A stretch of DNA of 64,000 nt. Source: Thalassotalea_H sp040779345 (GTDB taxonomy: Bacteria; Pseudomonadota; Gammaproteobacteria; Enterobacterales; Alteromonadaceae). Below, in pieces: positions 27,114 through 35,869 of the stretch. Under the pieces are notes generated by a model. It was not told the origin of the DNA. It saw nothing but the letters and a program-made list of their open reading frames with translations, and made no database searches. Numbering within the stretch: the first letter of the stretch is position 1; each line of letters opens with the position of its first letter. The DNA lies in the NCBI GenBank assembly GCA_040779345.1, contig JBFONU010000005.1, positions 1 to 64,000 of the forward strand, given 5' to 3'. The position numbers were made by a program, and so were the translations under genes.

Positions 27114-28497
27114 TATAGTCACTCTCATCACTCTTTCTTTGTTTAGTTTATCAAGCTTTGCTAATTATACGTTGCCGGATTATCAAAAGTTTACGCTAAG
27201 TAATGGTCTGTCGATCTATTTAATGGAACAAAAAGAAGTACCACTTATTGATATTAGTGTGGTGATAAAAGCGGGTGCAATAACAGATAATAACCAAGCC
27301 GGATTAAATTATCTTACGGCGAAAAATTTACCTTTGGGGACACAATCATTATCAAAGAGTGCATTAGATAATACGATTGATTTTGTCGGAGCCAATATTT
27401 TCAGCTCTGCAAATTTAGAATTTGTCACCATAGGTGCGTCATTAGCGAGTAAAGATAGCCAAAAGATATTACCGATAGTTCGTGATATTGTCACCGCTCC
27501 TCGCTTTGATCATGATGAGTTTACTAAGTTAAAACAACGACACCTTCTCAACCTACAACAAAATAAAGAGCGTCCTAGTTCGGTAATAAATAATTATTTC
27601 AACCAGTTAATCTTCGGCAAACAAGGCTACGGCTCTGTTGTTCGAGGAGATAGTCAATCAATTGAGCAAATGACACTTGAACAAATAACACAACATTATC
27701 AACACTGGTACCAGCCGAGTAATAGCGCGGTTATTGTCGTTGGTGATTTTGATAGTCAAAAAATGAAGCGACAGTTAACACAACTATTTTCTGGCTGGAA
27801 AAACACAAAAAAAGTCGTGGCTAAAACAGTCGTTAAAACAGCAAAAGCACAAAAGCCCGCGGTTGTGTTAGTTAATAAAGCCGATGCTCGCCAGTCAACG
27901 TTTTTAATTGGTGGTAAAGGGATCGCACGCAGTGATGAAAACCGAGTCGGCCTTTCTGTTATCAACACCATCTTAGGCGCTCGTTTTACCTCATGGTTAA
28001 ATGATGAGCTAAGAGTTAATGCTGGACTAACCTATGGAGCTAGAAGCCGTTTCAGTTCTTATAGCCAAGATGGAAGTTTTGCTATATCAACATTTACTAA
28101 AACAGAAACGACGGTTGAGGCTATTGATTTAGCCTTGAAAACGTATGCACGATTATGGGAAAAGGGCATTGATGAGCAAACCTTAGCATCAGCTAAGGCT
28201 TATGTTAAAGGGCAATTTCCTCCTAAATTTGAAACATCCACTGAACTTGCTTCGTTACTGGTAAATATGTATGGTTATCAATTTGATGAAAGCTATATCA
28301 ATACTTTTGAGCAACAAGTTGATTCACTCAGTGTGGAAAAAACAAAACAACTCATTAGCCAGTATTTCCCGCAAAATAATTTACAATTTGTCGTTATTGG
28401 CCATGCCGACAGCCTTAGAGATAAACTAGCTAAGTATGGCGAAATTTCTGAAGTGAACATCAAAGGTGTTGGCTTTAATATAAAAGAAGAAAATTAG
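27097..28497 (+). CDS. M16 peptidase-like protein, non-catalytic subunit
   Basis: This exported M16-fold protein of 466 residues has, where the HxxEH motif should be, AGLNYLTAKNLPLGTQ, so it lacks the zinc ligands. The C-terminal half keeps the R/Y-type segment LRVNAGLTYGARSRF, which contributes to substrate binding in partner subunits. The ATG at 27097 lies 7 nt after a GGAGG and inside the end of the preceding gene (17 nt overlap), so translation is coupled. The signal peptide ends near L-S-S-F-A. It is best read as the structural partner of the preceding catalytic M16 protein. Confidence 0.9.
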   Translation: MMRIFNIVTLITLSLFSLSSFANYTLPDYQKFTLSNGLSIYLMEQKEVPLIDISVVIKAGAITDNNQAGLNYLTAKNLPLGTQSLSKSALDNTIDFVGANIFSSANLEFVTIGASLASKDSQKILPIVRDIVTAPRFDHDEFTKLKQRHLLNLQQNKERPSSVINNYFNQLIFGKQGYGSVVRGDSQSIEQMTLEQITQHYQHWYQPSNSAVIVVGDFDSQKMKRQLTQLFSGWKNTKKVVAKTVVKTAKAQKPAVVLVNKADARQSTFLIGGKGIARSDENRVGLSVINTILGARFTSWLNDELRVNAGLTYGARSRFSSYSQDGSFAISTFTKTETTVEAIDLALKTYARLWEKGIDEQTLASAKAYVKGQFPPKFETSTELASLLVNMYGYQFDESYINTFEQQVDSLSVEKTKQLISQYFPQNNLQFVVIGHADSLRDKLAKYGEISEVNIKGVGFNIKEEN

Positions 28498-28507
28498 GAG
28501 AATGATT

Positions 28508-31354
28508 TTGAAAAAGTTGAGTATTGCGTTACTCGTTACTTGTTTAGCGGCATGTGAACAAGCTGCGCCCCCTGTGGAGAAAACCAACAGCTTGCCAGAG
28601 GGTGTTAATTTTGTTGAAAAAATTGCTGCCGAACCAGGTAAAACTGTTATCCCATATAAAAAGTATACCTTAGATAATGGCCTTACAGTTATCTTACATC
28701 AAGATTCATCAGACCCTCTGGTGCATGTTGATATGACTTACCATGTGGGATCGGGACGTGAAGAATTAGGGAAATCTGGTTTTGCCCACTTTTTTGAGCA
28801 CATGATGTTCCAAGGCTCTGAAAATGTGAATGATGAACAGCATTTTAAATTAGTAACGGAAGCGGGCGGCACCATGAACGGTACGACCAATAGTGACCGT
28901 ACTAATTATTTTCAAACTGTTCCTGCAAACCAACTTGAAAAAATGTTGTGGCTAGAAGCCGATCGTATGGGGTTTTTAGTGGATGCCGTCACTCAAGAAA
29001 AATTTGAAGTGCAACGTGAAACGGTAAAAAATGAGCGCGGACAACGCATTGATAACCGTCCTTATGGTCGCTTAAATGAACGTGTTTCTGAGGCTTTATA
29101 TCCTGCGGGTCATCCTTATTCTTGGCCTGTTATAGGCTTTATGGATGATTTAAATCGCGTTAATGTGAATGATTTAAAAGCTTTCTTTTTGAAATGGTAT
29201 GGACCGAATAACGCGACGTTAACGATTGGTGGCGATATTGATGAGCAAGCAACATTGGCTTTAGTGAATAAGTATTTTGGTACTATTCCACGTGGCCCTG
29301 AAGTGACTATGCCTGAGAAGCCTACGGTTACCATTGAAGAAGACCGTTATATTTCAATGGAAGACAACGTTCACTTACCATTACTTTATATGTCTTACCC
29401 AACGGTGTCAGTGCGACATGAAGATGAAGCCCCTCTTGATGTGTTATCTAGCATTTTAGGTGGTGGAAAAACATCGCTGTTATACAAAAATTTAGTTAAA
29501 AATCAATTAGCGGTGCAAGCTTCAGTGAGTCACCCATGTGCTGAATTAGCCTGTACCTTTAATTTTGTTGCGCTACCTCATCCTGCTTCAGGCAAATCAT
29601 TAGCGGATATTGAAAAAGTTATTCGTGACAGCTTAGTTGAATTTGAACAACGGGGTGTTGAAGATGATGATTTAATCAAAGTAAAATCTAGTATGGAAGC
29701 CGGTTTTGTTTTCGGTTTACAAAGTGTTGCTGGTAAAGTTAGCACGTTAGCGGCTAACCAAACGTTTAAAGGTAATCCTAACTATATTGCTCAAGATATT
29801 GCACGTTATGCGAGTGTGACCAAAGCTGATGTTATGCGAGTTTTTAATCAGTATATTAAAGGCCAGCATGGTGTGATCATGAGCGTTGTACCTAATGGTA
29901 AACTTGATGCGATTGCCGCAGAAAATAACTTCAAGGCACCAGTAAGAAGCACCGGATTATTATCAGAGACTTCATCAGAAGAGCTTGTTATTCGCAAAGC
30001 TAAAGATACTTTTGATCGAAGTGTTATTCCAGCATCAGGTGCTAATAAAGCGGTTGATGTTCCTAAAATGTGGAAGAACACGTTATCAAATGGCATCAAA
30101 GTTTTGGGTACGCAAAGCCTAGAAACTCCAACGACCTCTCTTTTACTGAAAATACCTGCGGGACATTATTATTCAGATAAAGATAAAGCAGGTGTTGTGG
30201 CATTACTGGCAAATACGTTAAATGAGTCAACGACCAAACGTACAGCTGAAGAAATGAGTAATGAGTTAGAAAAACTCGGTAGCTCAGTTTATATCTCTGC
30301 AGGCACACAATATATCAATGTCAATGTGAGTGCGTTAACTAAAAACCTTGATGCGACCTTGGTGTTAGTGAATGAAAAGTTACAAAACCCTGCTTTTGTT
30401 GAATCAGAATTTGCTAGAAATAAAAGTAATGCGATACAAGGGGCGATTAACAGTAAAAAAGATGCGGGATACTTAGCCTCATCGGCTTATCGTCAATTAT
30501 TGCAAGCTGACAATATTGCTTCACTGTCTAGTCAAGGGACAGAAGAAACGTTAAATAACGTGACACTAGAGGATGTTAAAGCATTTTATCAACAGCAAGT
30601 GAAGCCATTTAACAGTCAATTGATCATTGTGTCTGATTTAAAAGAACAAGCGTTAGTTAAATCATTAGGCGTATTTTCTTCATGGGAAGGCAAAGGAGAG
30701 AGCTTAGCGTTAACGTTAGCACCTTCGAATGCTAAAACGGGAGTGATTTATCTTGTAAATAAAGAGGATGCCGCACAATCTGCTATTCGTATTGGTAAGC
30801 GTTCAATTACTCAAGATATCACGGGTGAATATTATAAATCCTACTTAATGAACTTCCCGTTAGGTGGAGCTTTTAACAGTCGCATCAACTTAAATTTACG
30901 TGAAGATAAAGGTTATACCTATGGAGCTCGCTCAGGCTTTAGCGCAGATAAATTTTCAGGAAATTTCACTGCCTCTGCAGAAGTGCGTGCCGATGTTACG
31001 GATAAGTCAATTGTTGAGTTTGTGAATGAAATTAAGACGTATTCTGAACAGGGTATTACAGCGCAAGAGCTGAGCTTTATGCGTAATGCGATTAATCAAA
31101 AAGATGCTTTAAAGTATGAAACACCTCGTGCAAAACTGGGCTTTTTAGCGCAAATTTTAGAGCATGATTTATCCTCAGACTTTGTGAAGCAACGAGCCAA
31201 CATAGTAAAAAGTATTACGGCTGATGAAATTAATGCGCTTGCTAAAAAGCATTTGAACTTAGCTGACATGTTTATGGTTGTTGTTGGGGATGCAAAGACC
31301 TTGAAACCGAAATTAGAAGCGTTAGGCTATGAGGTGATCAACTACCAACTATAG
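28508..31354 (+). CDS. Large M16 peptidase lipoprotein
   Basis: This is a full-length, two-unit M16 zinc peptidase (about 948 residues) with HxxEH as AHFFEHMMFQGSE (about residue 92) and the distal Glu in RETVKNERGQ. The second half repeats the M16 fold with LREDKGYTYGARSGF. The N-terminus is a lipoprotein signal (L-L-V-T-C-L-A-A-C-E), so it is probably anchored to a membrane facing the periplasm. The frame begins at ATG 28502, but AGGAG ends only one base before it; the TTG at 28508 is 7 nt from the same AGGAG and starts M-K-K-L, so I prefer it. It follows the M16 pair by 10 bp, giving a three-gene operon. Confidence 0.92.
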   Translation: MKKLSIALLVTCLAACEQAAPPVEKTNSLPEGVNFVEKIAAEPGKTVIPYKKYTLDNGLTVILHQDSSDPLVHVDMTYHVGSGREELGKSGFAHFFEHMMFQGSENVNDEQHFKLVTEAGGTMNGTTNSDRTNYFQTVPANQLEKMLWLEADRMGFLVDAVTQEKFEVQRETVKNERGQRIDNRPYGRLNERVSEALYPAGHPYSWPVIGFMDDLNRVNVNDLKAFFLKWYGPNNATLTIGGDIDEQATLALVNKYFGTIPRGPEVTMPEKPTVTIEEDRYISMEDNVHLPLLYMSYPTVSVRHEDEAPLDVLSSILGGGKTSLLYKNLVKNQLAVQASVSHPCAELACTFNFVALPHPASGKSLADIEKVIRDSLVEFEQRGVEDDDLIKVKSSMEAGFVFGLQSVAGKVSTLAANQTFKGNPNYIAQDIARYASVTKADVMRVFNQYIKGQHGVIMSVVPNGKLDAIAAENNFKAPVRSTGLLSETSSEELVIRKAKDTFDRSVIPASGANKAVDVPKMWKNTLSNGIKVLGTQSLETPTTSLLLKIPAGHYYSDKDKAGVVALLANTLNESTTKRTAEEMSNELEKLGSSVYISAGTQYINVNVSALTKNLDATLVLVNEKLQNPAFVESEFARNKSNAIQGAINSKKDAGYLASSAYRQLLQADNIASLSSQGTEETLNNVTLEDVKAFYQQQVKPFNSQLIIVSDLKEQALVKSLGVFSSWEGKGESLALTLAPSNAKTGVIYLVNKEDAAQSAIRIGKRSITQDITGEYYKSYLMNFPLGGAFNSRINLNLREDKGYTYGARSGFSADKFSGNFTASAEVRADVTDKSIVEFVNEIKTYSEQGITAQELSFMRNAINQKDALKYETPRAKLGFLAQILEHDLSSDFVKQRANIVKSITADEINALAKKHLNLADMFMVVVGDAKTLKPKLEALGYEVINYQL

Positions 31355-31385
31355 TTGATGCCCTTATAATCGGCGTATCTTATCG

Positions 31386-31420
31386 AGCGGTTGATCTTTT
31401 TAGATTAATCGCTTTTTTTT
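31386..31420 (+). terminator. Terminator of the M16 operon
   Basis: An 11-bp stem (31386-31396 with 31403-31413, two G-U pairs) has a 6-nt loop and is followed by T8. A second hairpin follows directly. Confidence 0.85.
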
Positions 31421-31422
31421 AA

Positions 31423-31460
31423 CCGACAAGAAATGTTAATACATTGTGTCGGTTTTTTTT
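31423..31460 (+). terminator. Second terminator after the M16 operon
   Basis: CCGACA (31423-31428) pairs with TGTCGG (31447-31452), with further partial pairing inside, followed by eight T residues. Tandem terminators separate the M16 operon from the protease gene. Confidence 0.75.
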
Positions 31461-31596
31461 ACAGTTCATTTTTGCCTTCTTGTTAACTTTATAATTTTAA
31501 AGGTTATTTATTTGTGGTGTGCTTTTTGCTTTGTTAGATAATTGTTAATATCTGCACAATAAAAAATATAAATATCCACATAAAAAGAGAGTAAAA

Positions 31597-32805
31597 ATGT
31601 CAAAATTACATTTAAATAAAAATTTTTTAGCGGGTGCCATAGCTGCATTTGCGCTTACAGGAACAGCCCAAGCTGACTTAATTGATGGCTCAAACTTTTT
31701 TGATAATTCACAAGCTCAAGCTTATATTGGCGCAGGTAATGGTGATAATAGTTTAGGAAAAAGAGACAATTTAGATCGCTTTGTTGATGCGAATGTACCG
31801 ACATCTGACTTTACCGGTGTGGTTAAGCTTCAAATGCAAATTCAAGGTAGTTATTACACTTGTACTGGTACAGCCATCTCACAACGCCATATTTTAAGTG
31901 CTGCTCACTGTGTCGATTCTAATGGACAAGGTACGACCATGGATATCAGTAACGGTGACCAATTATTAGCTATTTTTAATCATGATGGTGACTTTAATGA
32001 ATCGCCTGGTAATGTCATTGCTGCAAAAAACATTGCTATGCATGAAAACTACAATGGTTTTAATGTCTGTGCCGATGGCAGCGCAGGTTGTATTGGTGAT
32101 GATTTAGCCGTTATTGAATTAACACGTGATATTCCTGAAGGTGTTGAAATTTATGAGATCTATGATGGCTTTGTCAGTGATACGTATTCAAATAGTTTTG
32201 GTGCTGGTGGTGATGGTGCCTTGTTCACTATGGTTGGCTACGGCACACGTGGTGACGGTTATACAGGATTTTACACAAATGGCTTAACAAGTGATGTCAG
32301 TACTCAAACCGAAGATCGACTATTAGGACTTGCTTCTTATACCGAAAAATTAGTCGGTTATAATATCGTTGATCTTGTTGGCTTTGATGATGAGGGTGAA
32401 GACTTTGCTGAATTATGGTACGCAGACTTTGATGGTACTTACACTGACCATGATGGTCTATTTGGAGATGCTGGTGAAAGTTATGTAGTCGATCGTTTTT
32501 GTGGCTTTGGTATCTGTAGTACTATTTTACCTGAAAATATGGAAGCGACTATTGGCGGCGGTGACTCAGGTGGACCATCATTTGTTTGGAATGCCTTAAA
32601 AGGTAAATACCAAATTGCCGCAACGAATACTTTTGGTGCCCCTACTTCGCCAATTGCTGATGGTGCTTTTGGTCATCAGTTTGGTGGTATTTTATTAGAC
32701 CCGTTTAAAAATTGGATTACTGCTCAAATTCCAGCGCCAGCAACATTAATGTTGTTCGGTCTAGGTTTAGCTGGATTAGCGTCTTCGCGTCGTAAAGTAA
32801 AATAA
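31597..32805 (+). CDS. Trypsin-like serine protease with PEP-CTERM sorting tail
   Basis: This exported S1-family protease has the catalytic His in HILSAAHCVDS (about residue 107), Asp in CIGDDLAVIEL (about 168) and Ser in GGGDSGGPSF (about 325). The last 22 residues read PAPATLMLFGLGLAGLASSR then R-K, the PEP-CTERM pattern (short P-x-P motif, hydrophobic helix, basic end) recognised and removed by an exosortase. It should thus be sorted to the cell surface or secreted through that system, whose genes are not in this window. Signal peptide: M-S-K-L-H-L-N-K-N-F-L-A-G..., cleaved near A-Q-A-D. GAGAG lies just upstream of the ATG. Confidence 0.92.
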   Translation: MSKLHLNKNFLAGAIAAFALTGTAQADLIDGSNFFDNSQAQAYIGAGNGDNSLGKRDNLDRFVDANVPTSDFTGVVKLQMQIQGSYYTCTGTAISQRHILSAAHCVDSNGQGTTMDISNGDQLLAIFNHDGDFNESPGNVIAAKNIAMHENYNGFNVCADGSAGCIGDDLAVIELTRDIPEGVEIYEIYDGFVSDTYSNSFGAGGDGALFTMVGYGTRGDGYTGFYTNGLTSDVSTQTEDRLLGLASYTEKLVGYNIVDLVGFDDEGEDFAELWYADFDGTYTDHDGLFGDAGESYVVDRFCGFGICSTILPENMEATIGGGDSGGPSFVWNALKGKYQIAATNTFGAPTSPIADGAFGHQFGGILLDPFKNWITAQIPAPATLMLFGLGLAGLASSRRKVK

Positions 32806-32829
32806 TCATATTGATAATATGATACAAAA

Positions 32830-32854
32830 AGGTCAGCGTTGCTGGCCTTTTTTT
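32830..32854 (+). terminator. Terminator of the protease gene
   Basis: AGGTCAGC / GCTGGCCT form an 8-bp stem with a GTT loop, followed by a T run, 25 bp after the stop codon. Confidence 0.85.
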
Positions 32855-32918
32855 ATTGTAATCAGGCATTATAAAAGTCTAGCGCTAACAGAAATGAATT
32901 TTGAATAGGAGGTGAGTC

Positions 32919-33302
32919 ATGAACAAGTTAATTGTCGTTGTTATACTGTTGATGGTTAACGGTGTTGCAAAAAGGGTTAATGCAATGACATCAGAAAAAG
33001 CAAACGTCCCATATCAAATCAGTCAACAGCCCAAAACGTTTGAAAAGGAGCATAAAACGAATGTCTTAGTTGATATAAATGTTGGTATTGATGGCAAAGT
33101 CATAACAACGAAATTAAGTCAGCCTAATCGAAATACTTCTTTTAATCAATTGGCTTTGATCAAAGCTAAAAATAAAACGTATCCAGTAAAAAAAGAGCAG
33201 GGGCAAGCGGTTGAGTATTGGATTTTATCTGAGCCAATTAAATTCTCTATCTCTCCGATGAGGGCTAAACTACCCTTTAACCGTAAACCGGTGATAGAAT
33301 AA
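32919..33302 (+). CDS. Small exported protein with TonB C-terminal-like domain
   Basis: This 127-residue protein has an N-terminal hydrophobic signal (M-N-K-L-I-V-V-V-I-L-L-M-V-N-G). The rest resembles the beta-alpha-beta fold of TonB C-terminal domains: VLVDINVGIDGKV, a helix with LALIKAKNKTYP, then YWILSEPIKFS. It lacks the proline-rich linker of true TonB, so it is more likely a stand-alone periplasmic protein than an energy transducer. The ribosome binding site is unusually strong (TAGGAGGTGA, 6 nt before ATG). Function is unknown. Confidence 0.7.
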   Translation: MNKLIVVVILLMVNGVAKRVNAMTSEKANVPYQISQQPKTFEKEHKTNVLVDINVGIDGKVITTKLSQPNRNTSFNQLALIKAKNKTYPVKKEQGQAVEYWILSEPIKFSISPMRAKLPFNRKPVIE

Positions 33303-33459
33303 TCCACTAAAAATGTGTTCCAAGCTTTAAACCTAAGGGAGATAGAACTCTTTTGGCTAATTTATTATTTGGCATCAACGGGCTTTGAAAATGGTCAAGC
33401 GCCATAAATTAGCGCTTAACCGTTTATCATTACTATCTAGGGGAGTAATGCTCGGTGAG

Positions 33460-34971
33460 TTAATATTTTGCGGCTTGTGTTTTACTCGGCAACGTGTTTT
33501 TCATAAAGTTACGTATATCATCATTCGCCATTTTTAAATCTTCATGGCGAAGGTACATCATATGACCACTTTGATAGCCTTTAAACGATAAACGTTCTTT
33601 CATTTTTCCACTCGGATCTAACTGCCACATGGTGTACTTGGCATCAAAGTAATTGGTGGCTCCATCAAAATATCCTGATTGTATCATCACATTCAAGTAA
33701 GGGTTTTCTGCCATCGCTAATCGTAAATTTTTACCTGTGTTATTATTTGTTCTATCCCAAGGGTGAACATTGCCAAACATGTTATATTTAACATCGGTTT
33801 TATAAGCGAGTTCTTCCCGTAAATAGTAATTAATAGCGGGTGTGAAACTGTGTAACCAAGAGGTTAACTCGGCATTATAATCTGGTCGTGAGCCAGTCAC
33901 TTTTTCATCAATACCTAAATAGCGAGAATCTAAGCGCCCAATGGTTTGCTCTCGTTCTCGTAACAACTCTTTCCAAAAGTAGGAATTACTAATATCTAAA
34001 TTGCTACGCAACACTTCTTTTTTTGACAGCCCCGAATATTTAGCCACTTGAGCGGCAATGGCTTGTTTTTCTTCATCATTAATAAAGGCGCCTTTTGCTA
34101 ATGCAGGCAAGTATTGATTGATGGTGAAATTTTCAACTGCTGGTAACAGTTCGAGTAAGTCTTTACTCTGAAGTTTGCTATCCAATGCTTTATGGTACCA
34201 AGCCGCCGCTGCAAAGTAAGGTAAGCGGTTGGCTGCTTTTACAGGGCCGTCTCGCTTAATGCCAATATCCGTTGGAGAAACTAATATCACACCATTGATG
34301 TACATCCATTGGCGGTTTTGTAATTCCAGCGCTAAACCCGATACCCGAGTTGTACCATAGCTTTCTCCAATTAAATACTTAGGTGAGCGCCAGCGGTTGT
34401 TGCGAGAAACAAATGTGGTGATCCAATCGGCTAAATATTTAACATCAGCGTTTACGCCAAAGAACATTTTCTTTTGTTTATCTTTTGATGGCATTTTTCC
34501 TTCTTTATTGGGTAATACGCGAGAATAGCCGGTGTTAACAGGATTAACAAAAACAATATCGGCCACATCCAAAATTGAATAGGGGTTTGTTTTTATACCA
34601 TAAGGTTGCAGCGGGTAACCTTCATCATCAACATTTAAAATTCTTGGGCCAGTATAAGCAACATGCATCCAAACAGACGCTGAGCCTGGACCGCCGTTAA
34701 AGGAAATGAGTAATGGTCGGGTGCTATTATCTTTAATGTCGCTTCGTTGATAGTAAGTGTAGAACAAACTCGCCGTAGGGTTACCTTCGTCATCCCAAAC
34801 AGGTTGTGTACCCGTTGTTGCTGTGTAGTTGATTTTTTTACCGTTAATTTTGGTTGAATGCTTAGAGATGTTACTGCTATCAATTGCTAATGTACGCTCG
34901 TTTTCTGCATATACGAAAGGCGTAAAAAACAAAAGCAATGTGAGCAGATTAATCATGCGCTTTATATACAT
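33460..34971 (-). CDS. Exported S10-family serine carboxypeptidase-like protein
   Basis: This alpha/beta-hydrolase peptidase is related to serine carboxypeptidases. The oxyanion region ISFNGGPGSASVWMH (about residues 89-103), catalytic Ser in LIGESYGTTRVSG (about 201), Asp in YFDGATNYFDAKYT and His in YQSGHMMYLRHED match the S10 order. The signal peptide is M-I-N-L-L-T-L-L-L-F-F-T-P-F-V-Y-A; the frame begins five residues earlier at 34971. It should act in the periplasm, probably on the C-termini of peptides. The length of 503 residues is normal. It is transcribed alone on the minus strand. Confidence 0.9.
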   Translation of the reverse strand: MYIKRMINLLTLLLFFTPFVYAENERTLAIDSSNISKHSTKINGKKINYTATTGTQPVWDDEGNPTASLFYTYYQRSDIKDNSTRPLLISFNGGPGSASVWMHVAYTGPRILNVDDEGYPLQPYGIKTNPYSILDVADIVFVNPVNTGYSRVLPNKEGKMPSKDKQKKMFFGVNADVKYLADWITTFVSRNNRWRSPKYLIGESYGTTRVSGLALELQNRQWMYINGVILVSPTDIGIKRDGPVKAANRLPYFAAAAWYHKALDSKLQSKDLLELLPAVENFTINQYLPALAKGAFINDEEKQAIAAQVAKYSGLSKKEVLRSNLDISNSYFWKELLREREQTIGRLDSRYLGIDEKVTGSRPDYNAELTSWLHSFTPAINYYLREELAYKTDVKYNMFGNVHPWDRTNNNTGKNLRLAMAENPYLNVMIQSGYFDGATNYFDAKYTMWQLDPSGKMKERLSFKGYQSGHMMYLRHEDLKMANDDIRNFMKNTLPSKTQAAKY

Positions 34972-35124
34972 TAATATATTCCTTGTGATTGTTTTTGTAT
35001 TTATGAATTTATTTACAGTAATTCATTGCCTCATCATTGTCAGAAATTATAGTTGAATCACTGTATATGTGCGGTAAGTTGAAACTTTATAGAGCAGGGC
35101 GATAGTTTCAATCAAGGGATAATT

Positions 35125-35691
35125 TTAAACTGCTGAAAGGGCAATAACGATGAGAGATTGTCCATTAATTTCTAAATCTATTGGGTCTGTTAAGTGCAGT
35201 AAGTCGCCTTGGGTTATTTTGTATACAGAGTTTTCATTGTCGGTTACTGTAATAACATTTGATAAACTGTAAATAAACACAAGGCCTTGGTGATTAATCT
35301 TGAGTGAAACCGAAGAGGTATAGGTACTAACCTCTGCTTTGTAGCTATCTTTAGCGGTCATAATATTAAAGTCTTTTATGCCCCCTCTTTGAAGTTTTCC
35401 AAAGGTTTTACAACTGCCATCAAAGGTTGAAAAATCTAAATGTTTGGTTAATTTATCTGTTTTATTGTTGTCATGCGTTAGATGAATGCTTTCGCCTTCA
35501 ATCAACACTAAATTTCTTGTATAACCTGAAAAGTCAGAGAAAATGCCATCTTCAGTCACACTGGCAATGCTCAATCGCCATTTAAAATCACTTAAACTTG
35601 CGCCAGGGTTAATGGCAAGCTCAGTGGTTAGTCCTTTACCATTTTTCCATGGCACTTTTTTAAAGGTGCTACTAGGGATAATTGTGATCAC
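35125..35691 (-). CDS. HutD/Ves family protein
   Basis: This 188-residue cytoplasmic cupin-like protein has the family's signature stretches: VPWKNGKGLTTELAI, DFKWRLSIASVTEDGIFSDF and YTRNLVLIEGESIHL. HutD-type proteins are tied to histidine use in some species, and Ves of E. coli is a cold-induced homologue of unknown function. No histidine-utilisation genes are nearby here, so a hut role is not supported by context. The start (M-I-T-I-I-P-S-S) fits the family. Confidence 0.88.
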   Translation of the reverse strand: MITIIPSSTFKKVPWKNGKGLTTELAINPGASLSDFKWRLSIASVTEDGIFSDFSGYTRNLVLIEGESIHLTHDNNKTDKLTKHLDFSTFDGSCKTFGKLQRGGIKDFNIMTAKDSYKAEVSTYTSSVSLKINHQGLVFIYSLSNVITVTDNENSVYKITQGDLLHLTDPIDLEINGQSLIVIALSAV

Positions 35692-35869
35692 AGTTGAACC
35701 GAAAATCTCAGCAGGGTTATGAGCGTATTATCACTCGCTATGCTAGGTATATCAATGCATGACAAACAAAGAACAAAAAATTAATGTAATTTCTAGACTT
35801 TAGTGGAATGTAAAATACCGACAGCTTCTTTTATAGTGATTTATAGTCAATAAGTAAAAGTGATGATGT

